This document shows positions 1 to 11,287 of a stretch of 64,000 nt of DNA, in pieces; position 1 is the stretch's first letter, and every line of letters starts with the position of its first letter. A program made the position numbers and the translations under genes. The stretch is from Phycisphaerales bacterium. GTDB taxonomy: Bacteria; Planctomycetota; Phycisphaerae; Phycisphaerales; UBA1924. The stretch spans positions 17,949-81,948 of the forward strand of contig JABWBB010000006.1 in NCBI GenBank assembly GCA_013360675.1, in the 5' to 3' direction. The notes under the pieces are model-generated. The model made no database searches. It saw nothing but the letters and a program-made list of their open reading frames with translations, and had not been told where the DNA came from.

Positions 1-737
1 GGTTGAAGCACCCGTGCCATCTCGCGGCAGGCCGCCTCGGGTTCATTCATGTGATGCAGCACGAGCACGCAGACTGCGGCGTCCACCGCGCCATCGGTCA
101 GCGGCAAGTGCTCGAGATCCCCCTCGCGAAACTCGACGTTTGTGTAGGCACCCAAGCGCGTCCGTGCCGCGTCGAGCATCTCGGGCGATTGGTCTACCGC
201 GATGACGCGCTCGACGCATGGCGCCAGCAACTCCGCCGCGTTCCCCGTCCCGCACCCAAGGTCCGCGACTGTCCATGTGGGGGGAATCAGCGGCAGCAGC
301 GCCCGCAGCGTGGCCCGGTCGCCGAACAACTCGTTGCGCACGCCGTCCCATTCGCCCGCGATCCTTCCGAAGAAGGCCCGCGTGTCCTCGCGCCGCTCGG
401 CGATCACCGCGTCGAGGCGTCGCCGGTCCTCCGCCGCCTCGAGCGTGCCGCCCAACTGCGATCGCACCGCCAGCCAGACATCGCGCAACTGGGGCGACAA
501 CTCGTCCATCAGCATGCGGTAAAGGGTGCTCGTCCCCTCGGTCCGCGAGAGGACCCACCCACCGTCCAGCAACGTGCGCAGATGACGGCTCACCGTCGAC
601 TGGGGCACCTGCAGCACGCGCCCGATCTCGCCCACCGAGAGTTCCTCGCTCTCGAGCACGCGCAGCGCACGTAGCCGCAGCGGCTCGCTCAGGGCGGCCA
701 GCAGGTCCGATACGTTTTGTGCCGTAGGCTGATTCAT
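1..737 (-). CDS. ArsR-family HTH fused to SAM methyltransferase (3' end cut by window)
   Basis: Translating the minus strand from the ATG at 737 gives about 245 residues and no stop before the window edge. Residues about 1-85 form an ArsR-type winged helix, with the recognition segment near VPQSTVSRHLRTLL. Residues about 150-245 are a class I methyltransferase with the SAM-binding motif ADLGCGTGNAAELL and a following acidic residue in IAVDQSPEML. Fusions of this type are known as regulators associated with methionine/SAM metabolism; that role is inferred here, because the target genes lie outside the window. No cysteine metal-binding motif is visible in the HTH part, so metal sensing is unlikely. 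A 9-bp inverted repeat overlaps the start codon and suggests autoregulation. Confidence 0.85.
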   Translation of the reverse strand, partial: MNQPTAQNVSDLLAALSEPLRLRALRVLESEELSVGEIGRVLQVPQSTVSRHLRTLLDGGWVLSRTEGTSTLYRMLMDELSPQLRDVWLAVRSQLGGTLEAAEDRRRLDAVIAERREDTRAFFGRIAGEWDGVRNELFGDRATLRALLPLIPPTWTVADLGCGTGNAAELLAPCVERVIAVDQSPEMLDAARTRLGAYTNVEFREGDLEHLPLTDGAVDAAVCVLVLHHMNEPEAACREMARVLQ

Positions 738-755
738 CCGTCTATCCGGATGAAT
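732..755. promoter_or_regulatory. Inverted repeat overlapping the ArsR-methyltransferase start codon (candidate operator)
   Basis: Perfect 9-bp arms ATTCATCCG (732-740) and CGGATGAAT (747-755) flank a 6-bp spacer. The start codon of the minus-strand regulator (735-737) lies inside the left arm. A dyad of this size is typical of ArsR-family operators. Its position implies either a very short leader or that the true start is further downstream. Confidence 0.55.
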
Positions 756-814
756 GGTACAACGTACATCCCCGGGTTTCAAGCCCCCCGGTCTTACTAC
801 CCCTGGCGTCTGGC

Positions 815-1501
815 CTATCGGACCAATCCAGCCCGCATTTCGATGGGAGCTCGCCCGAACGTGGGGCCCGGTATCTCGCCGGTGGCGCGGATCGCCTCGT
901 TGATTGCGGGGTCCAGCGGTGCCAGGTAATAGCAGTAACGCAGGCGTTCCGCATACTTGGCCGTGTCACCGATCCCCTTGTAAAAGTCTGCAAGGGCGCG
1001 CTGGTACTTGAGGCTTTGTCCGCCGTCGAGTTTCGCCGCGGTCAGGAGTGCCTGCTCTGCTTCGTCGGCGTTGCCCAGGAAGCCCTGGTAGGTGCCCAGG
1101 CGAAGGTAATCCGACGGCCGCTGACGCTCTGACGTCTGGCGGGTGAGCAGGGTCACGAGGGCGTCCCGATCGCCAGCCTGGTACATCGCGTTGGCCTGCA
1201 GGTCGAGGTAGTCGTCGTTGAGGGGGTAGACATCAGTGCAGATCTGCAGTTCGCGGATCGCCTTGCGCGGCTGGTTTGTGGCCATGTAGGCCTGCGCCAG
1301 CTCATAACGGGTTTGAGCCGCATCAGGACGCTGCGCGAGGTAGATTTCGTAATCGGCCTGCGCTTCTTCGAACCGCCCGTACTTCAGGTGATGTTCGGCG
1401 TCGGCCTTGATCCGGTGGAGCGGGCGTTGCCCCGAGCAGCCCGCGAGCGTGGCCACCGAAAGAGCACCGAGGATCAGGGATCGAACGAGGTAGGATCGCA
1501 T
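815..1501 (-). CDS. TPR-repeat lipoprotein
   Basis: A protein of 228 residues. It starts with a positively charged, hydrophobic signal ending in the lipobox TLAGC (Cys22), so it should be lipidated and held at a membrane. The rest is made of tetratricopeptide-like helical pairs (for example GRFEEAQADYEIYLAQRPD and LGNADEAEQALLTAAKLD), which usually hold protein partners. I chose the start immediately before the signal peptide; an upstream extension in the same frame has no protein-like character. No partner can be named from the context. Confidence 0.75.
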   Translation of the reverse strand: MRSYLVRSLILGALSVATLAGCSGQRPLHRIKADAEHHLKYGRFEEAQADYEIYLAQRPDAAQTRYELAQAYMATNQPRKAIRELQICTDVYPLNDDYLDLQANAMYQAGDRDALVTLLTRQTSERQRPSDYLRLGTYQGFLGNADEAEQALLTAAKLDGGQSLKYQRALADFYKGIGDTAKYAERLRYCYYLAPLDPAINEAIRATGEIPGPTFGRAPIEMRAGLVR

Positions 1502-1601
1502 GGGAAAAGTTCTCCGACACAGCCGGCCCGGCGCCTCCAGGCCCAATAATCCGTGCGTCCCATGGTATCGGCCGCCATGGCCCGCAGACTGGACGGATCC
1601 C

Positions 1602-1991
1602 ATGCCCGCCGACATCGTCCTCCTCCACCACACCCTGCCCGATGCCACCAGTCATTACGACTGGCTGACGTCACCCCCGGGACGTGAAGGGCACGGGCTG
1701 GTCGCTTTCCGCCTGGAACATCGCCTCGACGCATCCGGGTGGGACTGCCAACAGGCATCCCGCCTGCCCGAACATCGACGTCTGTACCTCACCTACGAGG
1801 GGGATCTAACGGGTGATCGCGGGCATGTTCGGCGGGTCGCACGGGGTATCTGCCTGGAATGGGTCGAAACCCCGGACCAGATACGCACCACACAGGTGTT
1901 TGGTCCGGCGAATGGCGGCGTGCGGATTTCTCTGTTGGTGACTCGCCTCGAGGGGGGGGATTTCTGGGAGGTGCGGCGTGTCAATGTCTAG
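1602..1991 (+). CDS. LigD 3'-phosphoesterase-like domain protein
   Basis: A small protein of 129 residues. It resembles the stand-alone versions of the N-terminal phosphoesterase domain of bacterial DNA ligase D that are common in planctomycetes: an early HHTLPDATSHYDW segment, then a hydrophobic strand with RLEHRL, then RLPEHRRLYLTYEGDLTGDRG near the middle. In LigD this fold trims 3' ends during end joining. No ligase or polymerase domain is attached here and none is adjacent, so involvement in DNA repair is only inferred. The start was placed at the ATG that begins the conserved domain. An upstream in-frame extension overlaps the leader of the divergent lipoprotein gene. Confidence 0.6.
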   Translation: MPADIVLLHHTLPDATSHYDWLTSPPGREGHGLVAFRLEHRLDASGWDCQQASRLPEHRRLYLTYEGDLTGDRGHVRRVARGICLEWVETPDQIRTTQVFGPANGGVRISLLVTRLEGGDFWEVRRVNV

Positions 1992-2071
1992 CCAGCGGCT
2001 AGGCACGGACGTGTGTTGCTGTTAGTCTCGCCGTGTGGCGTGTGTGGGCCGCCGATCCAAGGAGACCCACG

Positions 2072-2425
2072 ATGCGACGAGAACTGCGTTCGCCAGACCC
2101 GCTCCCGGGGGATTCCACCAGGCCCGACCCGCTGAAGGAACCACCCCCGCCCAAGATTCAGGCCTTTGAGAACAAGTTCTCCGCGGCGTCTCGCCGCCAC
2201 GAAGACTCCTGGAACCGCACGCCCAACCAGACTGGCCAGGGGGCCATCCACGTGCGCAGTTTCCACTGCAAGCTTAATGATGAGGCCTTGGCGCTGATGG
2301 ACAGCCAGATCAACGACTGGCTCGATGAACACCCGCAATACGAGGTCAAGCTGGTCACGACCACCATCGGGACGTGGCTGAGCAAGACTTCTGAACTGCG
2401 GCTGATCGTGAACGTGTGGGTCTGA
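2072..2425 (+). CDS. Conserved hypothetical protein
   Basis: A product of 117 residues, preceded by a good ribosome binding site (AAGGAGA, 2059-2065). The first 50 residues are polar and proline-rich and probably unstructured. The C-terminal 60 residues look like a compact alpha/beta unit with HCKLNDEALALMDSQINDWL and an ending of beta strands (TTTIGTWLSKTSELRLIVNVWV region). No signal peptide or catalytic motif is visible. I do not recognise a function. Confidence 0.65.
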   Translation: MRRELRSPDPLPGDSTRPDPLKEPPPPKIQAFENKFSAASRRHEDSWNRTPNQTGQGAIHVRSFHCKLNDEALALMDSQINDWLDEHPQYEVKLVTTTIGTWLSKTSELRLIVNVWV

Positions 2426-2494
2426 TTCCCGTCCTTGCCCAGGCCGCTCCCGGAACTTCGCGTCGGGTGTTGCGGTCGGTCGATAGATCCCGCC

Positions 2495-4300
2495 GTGTGC
2501 GGCATCGTTGGCATCGCGACGTCGGCCGGGGCTCGCCCCAGCCTCTCGGCAGAGGGGATCGCCCGCCTGCGCGATCGGATGGCTCACCGGGGGCCCGACG
2601 GGGCGGGGCTGGTTGACCAAGGGCACGTGATCCTGGGGCACCGGCGATTGGCGGTGGTCGATCCGCGCCCCGAGGCCGCCCAGCCCATGGCCAGCGTGAC
2701 GGGCGATGCGTGGCTCATCTACAACGGCGAGGTGTACAACAACGACGAACTGCGCCACGAACTGGCCCGCGCGGGCGCGGTGTTCCGTACCCAGTCAGAC
2801 AGCGAAACCCTGTTGTGCGCGCTCGAGACATGGGGGGAAGGGGCGCTCGCGCGCGTGCGCGGCATGTTCGCCTTTGCGTACTTTGACGCCAGAGCGAACC
2901 GGCTGCTGCTGGCGCGGGACCCGCTGGGGATCAAGCCGCTGTATTACTGGGTGCGGTCAAGACGCGCGGGGGACGAGATCGTCTTTGCGAGCGAGTTGCA
3001 GGCGTTGGCGTCTCATCCGGAATACGTGCCCCGGGCGGACACGCCCTGCATGAGCGCGTACCTGACGACGATCCGCACGACGCTGGGCTCGCGCACGCTC
3101 TTCGCCGATCTGGCCTGTGTGCGCCCGGGCGAGGCGATCCGTGTGTCGCTCGATGCCGGGGCATTCCGCATCGCGCGGCATCGCTATTGGAACGGTGCAC
3201 GTGAGACGCACGCCGCCGACCTCCGCGGAGCGATCGAAGAAAGCGTCAGGGCTCACCTGCGGGCCGACGTGCCGGTCTGCTCGCTGCTGAGCGGCGGGCT
3301 CGACAGTTCCATCGTGGCGACCATCGCGACGCGCGAAGCGGGTCCGCTCCGCACCTATTGCTCGGGGGCGGCGGGAGGAACAGGCGATGATTTCGAAGCC
3401 GCCCGTCTCGTGGCCGACGCGCTGGGCACCACGCACACGCAGGCGCCGGTGACGCGAGAACTCTTCGCGGAGCGATGGGTGTCGATGGTCGAACGGACAG
3501 GCGTTCCACTCTCGACCCCCAACGAGGTTGCGATCAACGAGGTGGCGCGTCGCCTCCGCGCCGACGGCATGGTGGTAACGCTCAGCGGCGAAGGGGCCGA
3601 TGAACTCTTCGGTGGGTACGACGCGCCACTCGCCGCCGCGCAAACCTGGCACTCGGGGAGCGTTGGGCGGACAGGGCGCGAACTGGCGCGGGGGGCATCG
3701 CGCCTGGAGATGGACCTCGCCGCGTGGATCCCGACGCGGGTCAAGGCGTCGCTGCTGCGTGCCGAGATCTGGCGCGGGATCGAGCAGGACGCGGCGCTGG
3801 CGAGTTCCTACGAGGACGAGTTCGCCGACGCGATGGAAGAGGCGCGTGATGACTCGGCGCTGCAGGCGCACCTGGCGTTTCAGCGACGGATCAACCTGAC
3901 CGGGCTGCTGCAGCGTCTTGATTCTGCAACCATGCTCGAGAGCGTTGAGGGCCGCACGCCCCTGGCCGACGTGCGACTGGCGCAGCTCGCCGCGGCGATG
4001 CCCATGCAAGACAAATACGTCGAGGGGCGGGGCGTGGCCGGGACCAAGATCGCGCTGCGCGATGCGTTCGCCCGCGATGTGCCCGCGGCGATCGTGTCGC
4101 GTCCCAAGGCGAGCTTCCCGTTGCCTTTCCAGGAATGGATGATCGGGCAGGTGGGCGTGCTCGCGTCATCGGAATCGATGCGCGATCTCGTGCGCCACGA
4201 CGTGCTGCGCGGGGTGATCGATCGACCCAACGAGACATGGCGGTTTGCCTGGCCCCTGATCAACCTGGCCCTGTGGACGCGGCGCTGGTGGGGGCGTTAG
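2495..4300 (+). CDS. asnB: Asparagine synthetase (glutamine-hydrolysing)
   Basis: A 601-residue enzyme. It uses glutamine and ATP to convert aspartate to asparagine, or acts as a related amidotransferase on another carboxyl. The GTG at 2495 was chosen because it puts the catalytic Cys at position 2 (fMet-CGIVG), the N-terminal nucleophile of class II glutaminases. The glutaminase domain spans about residues 2-200, with MAHRGPDG and YNGEVYN. The synthetase domain follows, with the PP-loop LLSGGLDSS, then SGEGADELFGGYD. The length is normal for a bacterial AsnB. It stands alone, so a role in cell-surface sugar modification (the other common use of AsnB-like enzymes) cannot be excluded. Confidence 0.9.
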   Translation: MCGIVGIATSAGARPSLSAEGIARLRDRMAHRGPDGAGLVDQGHVILGHRRLAVVDPRPEAAQPMASVTGDAWLIYNGEVYNNDELRHELARAGAVFRTQSDSETLLCALETWGEGALARVRGMFAFAYFDARANRLLLARDPLGIKPLYYWVRSRRAGDEIVFASELQALASHPEYVPRADTPCMSAYLTTIRTTLGSRTLFADLACVRPGEAIRVSLDAGAFRIARHRYWNGARETHAADLRGAIEESVRAHLRADVPVCSLLSGGLDSSIVATIATREAGPLRTYCSGAAGGTGDDFEAARLVADALGTTHTQAPVTRELFAERWVSMVERTGVPLSTPNEVAINEVARRLRADGMVVTLSGEGADELFGGYDAPLAAAQTWHSGSVGRTGRELARGASRLEMDLAAWIPTRVKASLLRAEIWRGIEQDAALASSYEDEFADAMEEARDDSALQAHLAFQRRINLTGLLQRLDSATMLESVEGRTPLADVRLAQLAAAMPMQDKYVEGRGVAGTKIALRDAFARDVPAAIVSRPKASFPLPFQEWMIGQVGVLASSESMRDLVRHDVLRGVIDRPNETWRFAWPLINLALWTRRWWGR

Positions 4301-4403
4301 CGGACGCACGAAGCCCGCACAGGCGTCAGAGTTGAGGAGCGATGACACACGGCGAGCGCTCGCACGCGTGATCGCCACGCGGGGATGCCGATAGATCGCT
4401 CGC

Positions 4404-5024
4404 ATGATCTGGGACACCGTCTTCGGCGGGGCACGAAAGCCCCAGAAGGCCCGCGGCGCCGTGCGCCTGGGCACGAGCGATCACGACCTCTCCACGCACC
4501 TGGGGCGCGTGATGGACATCTCGTCGACGGGCCTGCGTCTGCGCGGCGAGAAAAAGCCCATCGTTCAGCCGGGCGAGTCGATCGCGATCTGCGTCACCAA
4601 TGGCTCGCAATCCATCCGGGTGGGTGGGGTGGTGGCGTGGGTGCGCCGTCGATCGGGGGCCTATGAGGTCGGCCTGCGGTTCGCCGGGACGAGCGAGGGG
4701 GCCATCGCCGGGCTGATCCAGTTTGCCAGGCACGGGTTTGTCAACACGATTCCCGGCGGGGCGTCGAGCGCGACCACATGCAGCGAGCCGCTCTCGGCAC
4801 GCGTCGAGGTCGAAGACCTGTACGAGGTGCTGGGCGTGGCACGCAACGCCAGCGAGGCCGAGATCCGTGCGGCGTATCACCGCCTGGCGCGCGAGGCGCA
4901 CCCCGACTCGGGTGGCGAAGCCGCCAGCCCTGAACGCTTCGCCAGGATCAGCAAGTCCTATTCGGTGCTGCGCGATACGGCGCTGAGAGCCCGCTATGAC
5001 GCGCTGCTCTCGGGCGCGGCCTGA
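4404..5024 (+). CDS. PilZ domain fused to a DnaJ-type J domain
   Basis: A 206-residue protein with two recognisable modules. The N-terminal PilZ domain (about 15-110) carries both cyclic-di-GMP contact motifs: RxxxR as RGAVR (17-21) and DxSxxG as DISSTG (38-43). A short linker leads to a C-terminal J domain (about 136-203) with the HPD signature at 166-168 (LAREAHPDSGG), which stimulates Hsp70/DnaK ATPase. No Gly/Phe or zinc domain is present, so it is a class C J protein. The combination suggests c-di-GMP-dependent recruitment of a chaperone. Its stop codon directly abuts the stop of the convergent acetyltransferase gene. Confidence 0.8.
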   Translation: MIWDTVFGGARKPQKARGAVRLGTSDHDLSTHLGRVMDISSTGLRLRGEKKPIVQPGESIAICVTNGSQSIRVGGVVAWVRRRSGAYEVGLRFAGTSEGAIAGLIQFARHGFVNTIPGGASSATTCSEPLSARVEVEDLYEVLGVARNASEAEIRAAYHRLAREAHPDSGGEAASPERFARISKSYSVLRDTALRARYDALLSGAA

Positions 5025-5531
5025 TCAGGCGTCCGCGGCGCGGTCGAGGCGGGCCAGATCGCCCAGCGCCGGGGGCGTCAGGCGGAACGTGGTCCACTCG
5101 GACATGGGCGCGGCGCCCAGGCGCTCGTAAAAGCCGATCGCCGGGGTGTTCCAGTCGAGCACGGCCCACTCGAGGCGGCGGCAGCCGCGGGATTCGGCGA
5201 TGCGTGCCACACGCGCCAGCAGCGCCTTGCCCACGCCCGCGCCCCGCGCGTGCGGACGCACGAAGAGGTCTTCGAGGTACATCCCCGGACGCCCCAGCCA
5301 GGTCGAGAAGTTGTGAAAGAAGACGGCAAAGCCCACGGGCGAGGCGTCAATCTCGGCGATGAGCCCCTCGGCGGTGGGGCCCTTCCCCAGCCCGTCGCCG
5401 AAAAGGTGCTGATCGATGAGTTGGGGCGTGGCGACAGCGGCGTCCGGGGCACGCTCATAGAGTGCCAGTTCGCGGATCATCGCGAGGATGGTGGGCACGT
5501 CGGAGCGCGTCGCATCACGGATGGTGAGCAT
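5025..5531 (-). CDS. GNAT-family N-acetyltransferase
   Basis: A 168-residue single-domain GNAT enzyme that should transfer an acetyl group from acetyl-CoA to an amine. The acetyl-CoA pyrophosphate loop is clear in DLFVRPHARGAGVGKALLARVA, and the C-terminal part has EWAVLDWNTPAIGFYERLGA. This pattern is typical of the diamine (spermidine-type) or small-molecule acetyltransferase branch, but the substrate cannot be told from sequence. The start chosen (MLTIRDATRSD) is the normal GNAT beginning. The gene lies just downstream of an ABC ATPase gene (10 bp apart) and may be cotranscribed with it. Confidence 0.8.
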   Translation of the reverse strand: MLTIRDATRSDVPTILAMIRELALYERAPDAAVATPQLIDQHLFGDGLGKGPTAEGLIAEIDASPVGFAVFFHNFSTWLGRPGMYLEDLFVRPHARGAGVGKALLARVARIAESRGCRRLEWAVLDWNTPAIGFYERLGAAPMSEWTTFRLTPPALGDLARLDRAADA

Positions 5532-5541
5532 GCGCGAAAGC

Positions 5542-6396
5542 CTACGCCCCGGCTTGCGAGTCGGCGGGACGACGTGGGGCGGCTCGCGGATCGGCGACGG
5601 GGACCGCCGCCAGGAGCGACCGGGTGTACTCGTGGCGGGGCGAGCCAAGCACGCGCTCGCGGTCGTCGAGCTCGACGATGCGCCCGGCGTGCATGACCGC
5701 CACGCGGTGCGCGACGTGGGCGATGACGCCCATGTCGTGACTGATGAAGAGATAGGCCATGCCCAGATCACGCTGCAGATCGCCCAGCAGGTTGAGGATC
5801 TGCGCCTGCACCGAGACATCGAGCGCGCTGGTGGGCTCGTCGCAGATCACCAATTCGGGGCGGAGCGCAATCGCCCGCGCGATGGCGATGCGCTGGCGCT
5901 GCCCGCCCGAGAACTCGTGCGGGTAGCGGTCGGCCGCATCGGCGCGAAGCCCGCAGCGTTCGAGCAGCGTGCACATGTCGGCGCGGGCGTTCCGCAGGGA
6001 GTTGAACACCCGATGCACGATCAGCGGCTCGGCGACGATCTCGCCCACGCGCAAGCGCGGGTTGAGTGACGAGCCCGGATCTTGAAAAACGAACTGCATC
6101 GCCCGCCGGAGGCGCAGGCGATCGCTCCCGCGGGCGTGGGTGGTGTCGATTCCGTTCAGGCGGACAACGCCGGTGGTGGGTTGAACCAGCCCGATGATCG
6201 CGCGCCCGAGCGTGGACTTGCCGCTGCCCGATTCGCCCACGACGCCCAGCGTGGTGCCGCGCAGCAGATCAAAGGTCACCTCTTGCACGGCGTGGACGGG
6301 CTGGGCATGACGCGACAGCAGGCCGGTGCGGCGCGGAAATGTCACCCCCAGGTCGCGAACCTCGAGCAGCGGGGTGCTGGGGTCGTGGTCGATCAC
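5542..6396 (-). CDS. Peptide/nickel-type ABC transporter ATP-binding protein (OppF/DppF-like)
   Basis: A 284-residue ATPase subunit. Visible motifs in order: Walker [11 protein letters not shown]-loop in [15 protein letters not shown], signature SGGQRQR, Walker [13 protein letters not shown], and the H-loop in FISHDMG. The sequence [11 protein letters not shown] and the C-terminal extension [15 protein letters not shown] are characteristic of the oligopeptide/dipeptide family, where such subunits drive uptake of peptides through a two-permease channel. No permease or binding protein gene is adjacent, so the partner subunits must lie elsewhere. Confidence 0.85.
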   Translation of the reverse strand: MIDHDPSTPLLEVRDLGVTFPRRTGLLSRHAQPVHAVQEVTFDLLRGTTLGVVGESGSGKSTLGRAIIGLVQPTTGVVRLNGIDTTHARGSDRLRLRRAMQFVFQDPGSSLNPRLRVGEIVAEPLIVHRVFNSLRNARADMCTLLERCGLRADAADRYPHEFSGGQRQRIAIARAIALRPELVICDEPTSALDVSVQAQILNLLGDLQRDLGMAYLFISHDMGVIAHVAHRVAVMHAGRIVELDDRERVLGSPRHEYTRSLLAAVPVADPRAAPRRPADSQAGA

Positions 6397-6405
6397 GGGG
6401 TAGGG

Positions 6406-7068
6406 TCAGCGGGTGGGGGGGAGCACGCCCCGGTGAGCGTCGTCGAGCCAGAGGCGCAGTCGTGCGGCCCAGTGGCGGAAGACCATCCGTGCGTCGTAGA
6501 AGGGATCCTCGCGCGGGCGGGCGTGCATGGGGTCGAGCGTATCCGACTCGACCGCCGCCCCGAGACGCTCGCCGCTGACCGAATCGACAATCTCGGCCTC
6601 GACGCTCGCGCCGCCGACATCGATCGCATCGGTGGTGGTACGTCCGCGGGAGACCTGAGTGACGGCGGCGCGGATGCGTGCCACCCCCGGCCCGCCGCGA
6701 TCAACGACCTTGTAACGGGGTGTGAGTGAGGCGATGACCTCGGCGCGGAGTTCGGCGGCGAGGCGGTTGGCGGTGTCGGGGTCGATGGGCACGCCGCGAA
6801 GCGTGGTGGTGGGCAGGAAGCGGATGTCGTCGATGACGAAGGCGGTGTATTCGGTGAGGCGGGCGGACTGCTCGTAGAGCGTGTCGGGATGGCGCGGGCT
6901 GGGCTGCAGCGTGGAATAGTCGCCGATGACGCCCGTGCGCGTGATGCTCACCCCCGGATCGGTGGGTGAGTTACTTGCGCACGCGCCGAGCACGCCCAGC
7001 AGCGTGAAGCACGCGACGATCACGCACGTCTTGGAGATCCGAAGTTGGGCGGTCGGGGCGCTTGGCAT
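6406..7068 (-). CDS. DUF3313-family lipoprotein
   Basis: A 220-residue predicted lipoprotein. The signal ends in the lipobox LGAC with Cys30. The mature part matches the DUF3313 pattern: an early YSTLQPSP.. segment, then NRLAAELRAEVIASLTPRYKVVDRGGPGVARIRAAVT, then VGGASVEAEIVDSVSGERLGAAVES. Members are outer-envelope proteins of unknown function. The stop is 10 bp upstream of the ABC ATPase start, so the two could be cotranscribed. Confidence 0.75.
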   Translation of the reverse strand: MPSAPTAQLRISKTCVIVACFTLLGVLGACASNSPTDPGVSITRTGVIGDYSTLQPSPRHPDTLYEQSARLTEYTAFVIDDIRFLPTTTLRGVPIDPDTANRLAAELRAEVIASLTPRYKVVDRGGPGVARIRAAVTQVSRGRTTTDAIDVGGASVEAEIVDSVSGERLGAAVESDTLDPMHARPREDPFYDARMVFRHWAARLRLWLDDAHRGVLPPTR

Positions 7069-7109
7069 GGGACGATGCTAAGGCGGCTCGGTGCGGGGCG
7101 CAACGCCGG

Positions 7110-7625
7110 TCACGCCGTTTCAGATTCCCGGGCGAGCAGGTCGGAATAGCCGCAGTCGATGGGTTCGCCCATGGCCGGGCCAAAGGCACGCCGTAACTCG
7201 GCGATGGACTCATGGCAGCGGGCGACGTGGTTGTCCTTCGAGACCAGAGCCTCGAACTCGATGAACGTGCCCAGCCCCTCGACCTTGTCGAGGTGGATCC
7301 GCACCGACCCGTGCATCCACAGGTCGCGCTGTTTGCGCACCACCAGCCAGACGGGCAGCGGCTGCGTGCCAAACCGCGCCAAGGCCTGCTCTTCGTCATA
7401 GAGCGTGAAGTGGCTCAGCTTGGGATGCGATCGATTGGCTCGTTCGTAGTAGACATACTCAACGGGCTCGCCCACGGTCTCGCGCTTCTTCAATCGCCCG
7501 TTCGTGACCTGGTAGTACGTATCAGTCTGCTCGAGCGCGGCGATGTGCGTGGCCTTGATGGCGCGGCAGACGGCCAGGGCGATGGTCATGTCGCGCAACT
7601 CGGCCTTGAACTCGACGTTGTGCAT
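7110..7625 (-). CDS. CYTH-domain protein (class IV adenylate cyclase / triphosphatase-like)
   Basis: A protein of 171 residues. It begins with the family's N-terminal charged strand (NVEFKAEL) and continues with the alternating charged strands of a triphosphate tunnel: QTDTYYQV, GRLKKRE, YVYYERANR, WLVVRKQRDLW and VRIHLDKVEGLGTFIEFEALV. Family members act on triphosphates such as ATP, thiamine triphosphate or inorganic triphosphate. The CyaB-like layout (HLDKVEGLGxFIEFE) is clear, but whether it cyclises or hydrolyses cannot be read from sequence. The first strand, VEFKAE, departs slightly from the usual ExExK. Confidence 0.75.
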   Translation of the reverse strand: MHNVEFKAELRDMTIALAVCRAIKATHIAALEQTDTYYQVTNGRLKKRETVGEPVEYVYYERANRSHPKLSHFTLYDEEQALARFGTQPLPVWLVVRKQRDLWMHGSVRIHLDKVEGLGTFIEFEALVSKDNHVARCHESIAELRRAFGPAMGEPIDCGYSDLLARESETA

Positions 7626-7646
7626 CCGCGCCCTCCGCCGACGAGT

Positions 7647-11233
<3,587 letters not shown>

Positions 11234-11287
11234 GCCATTCCCTAGCGTTGGAGCCTTGGCCAGTGTGCGCCGTGGTACGCTGGCGGC

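Noticed and set aside
3..674. Plus-strand frame of 223 codons at the left edge
   Set aside because: It is the antisense of the ArsR-methyltransferase gene, whose minus-strand translation has clear HTH and SAM motifs.
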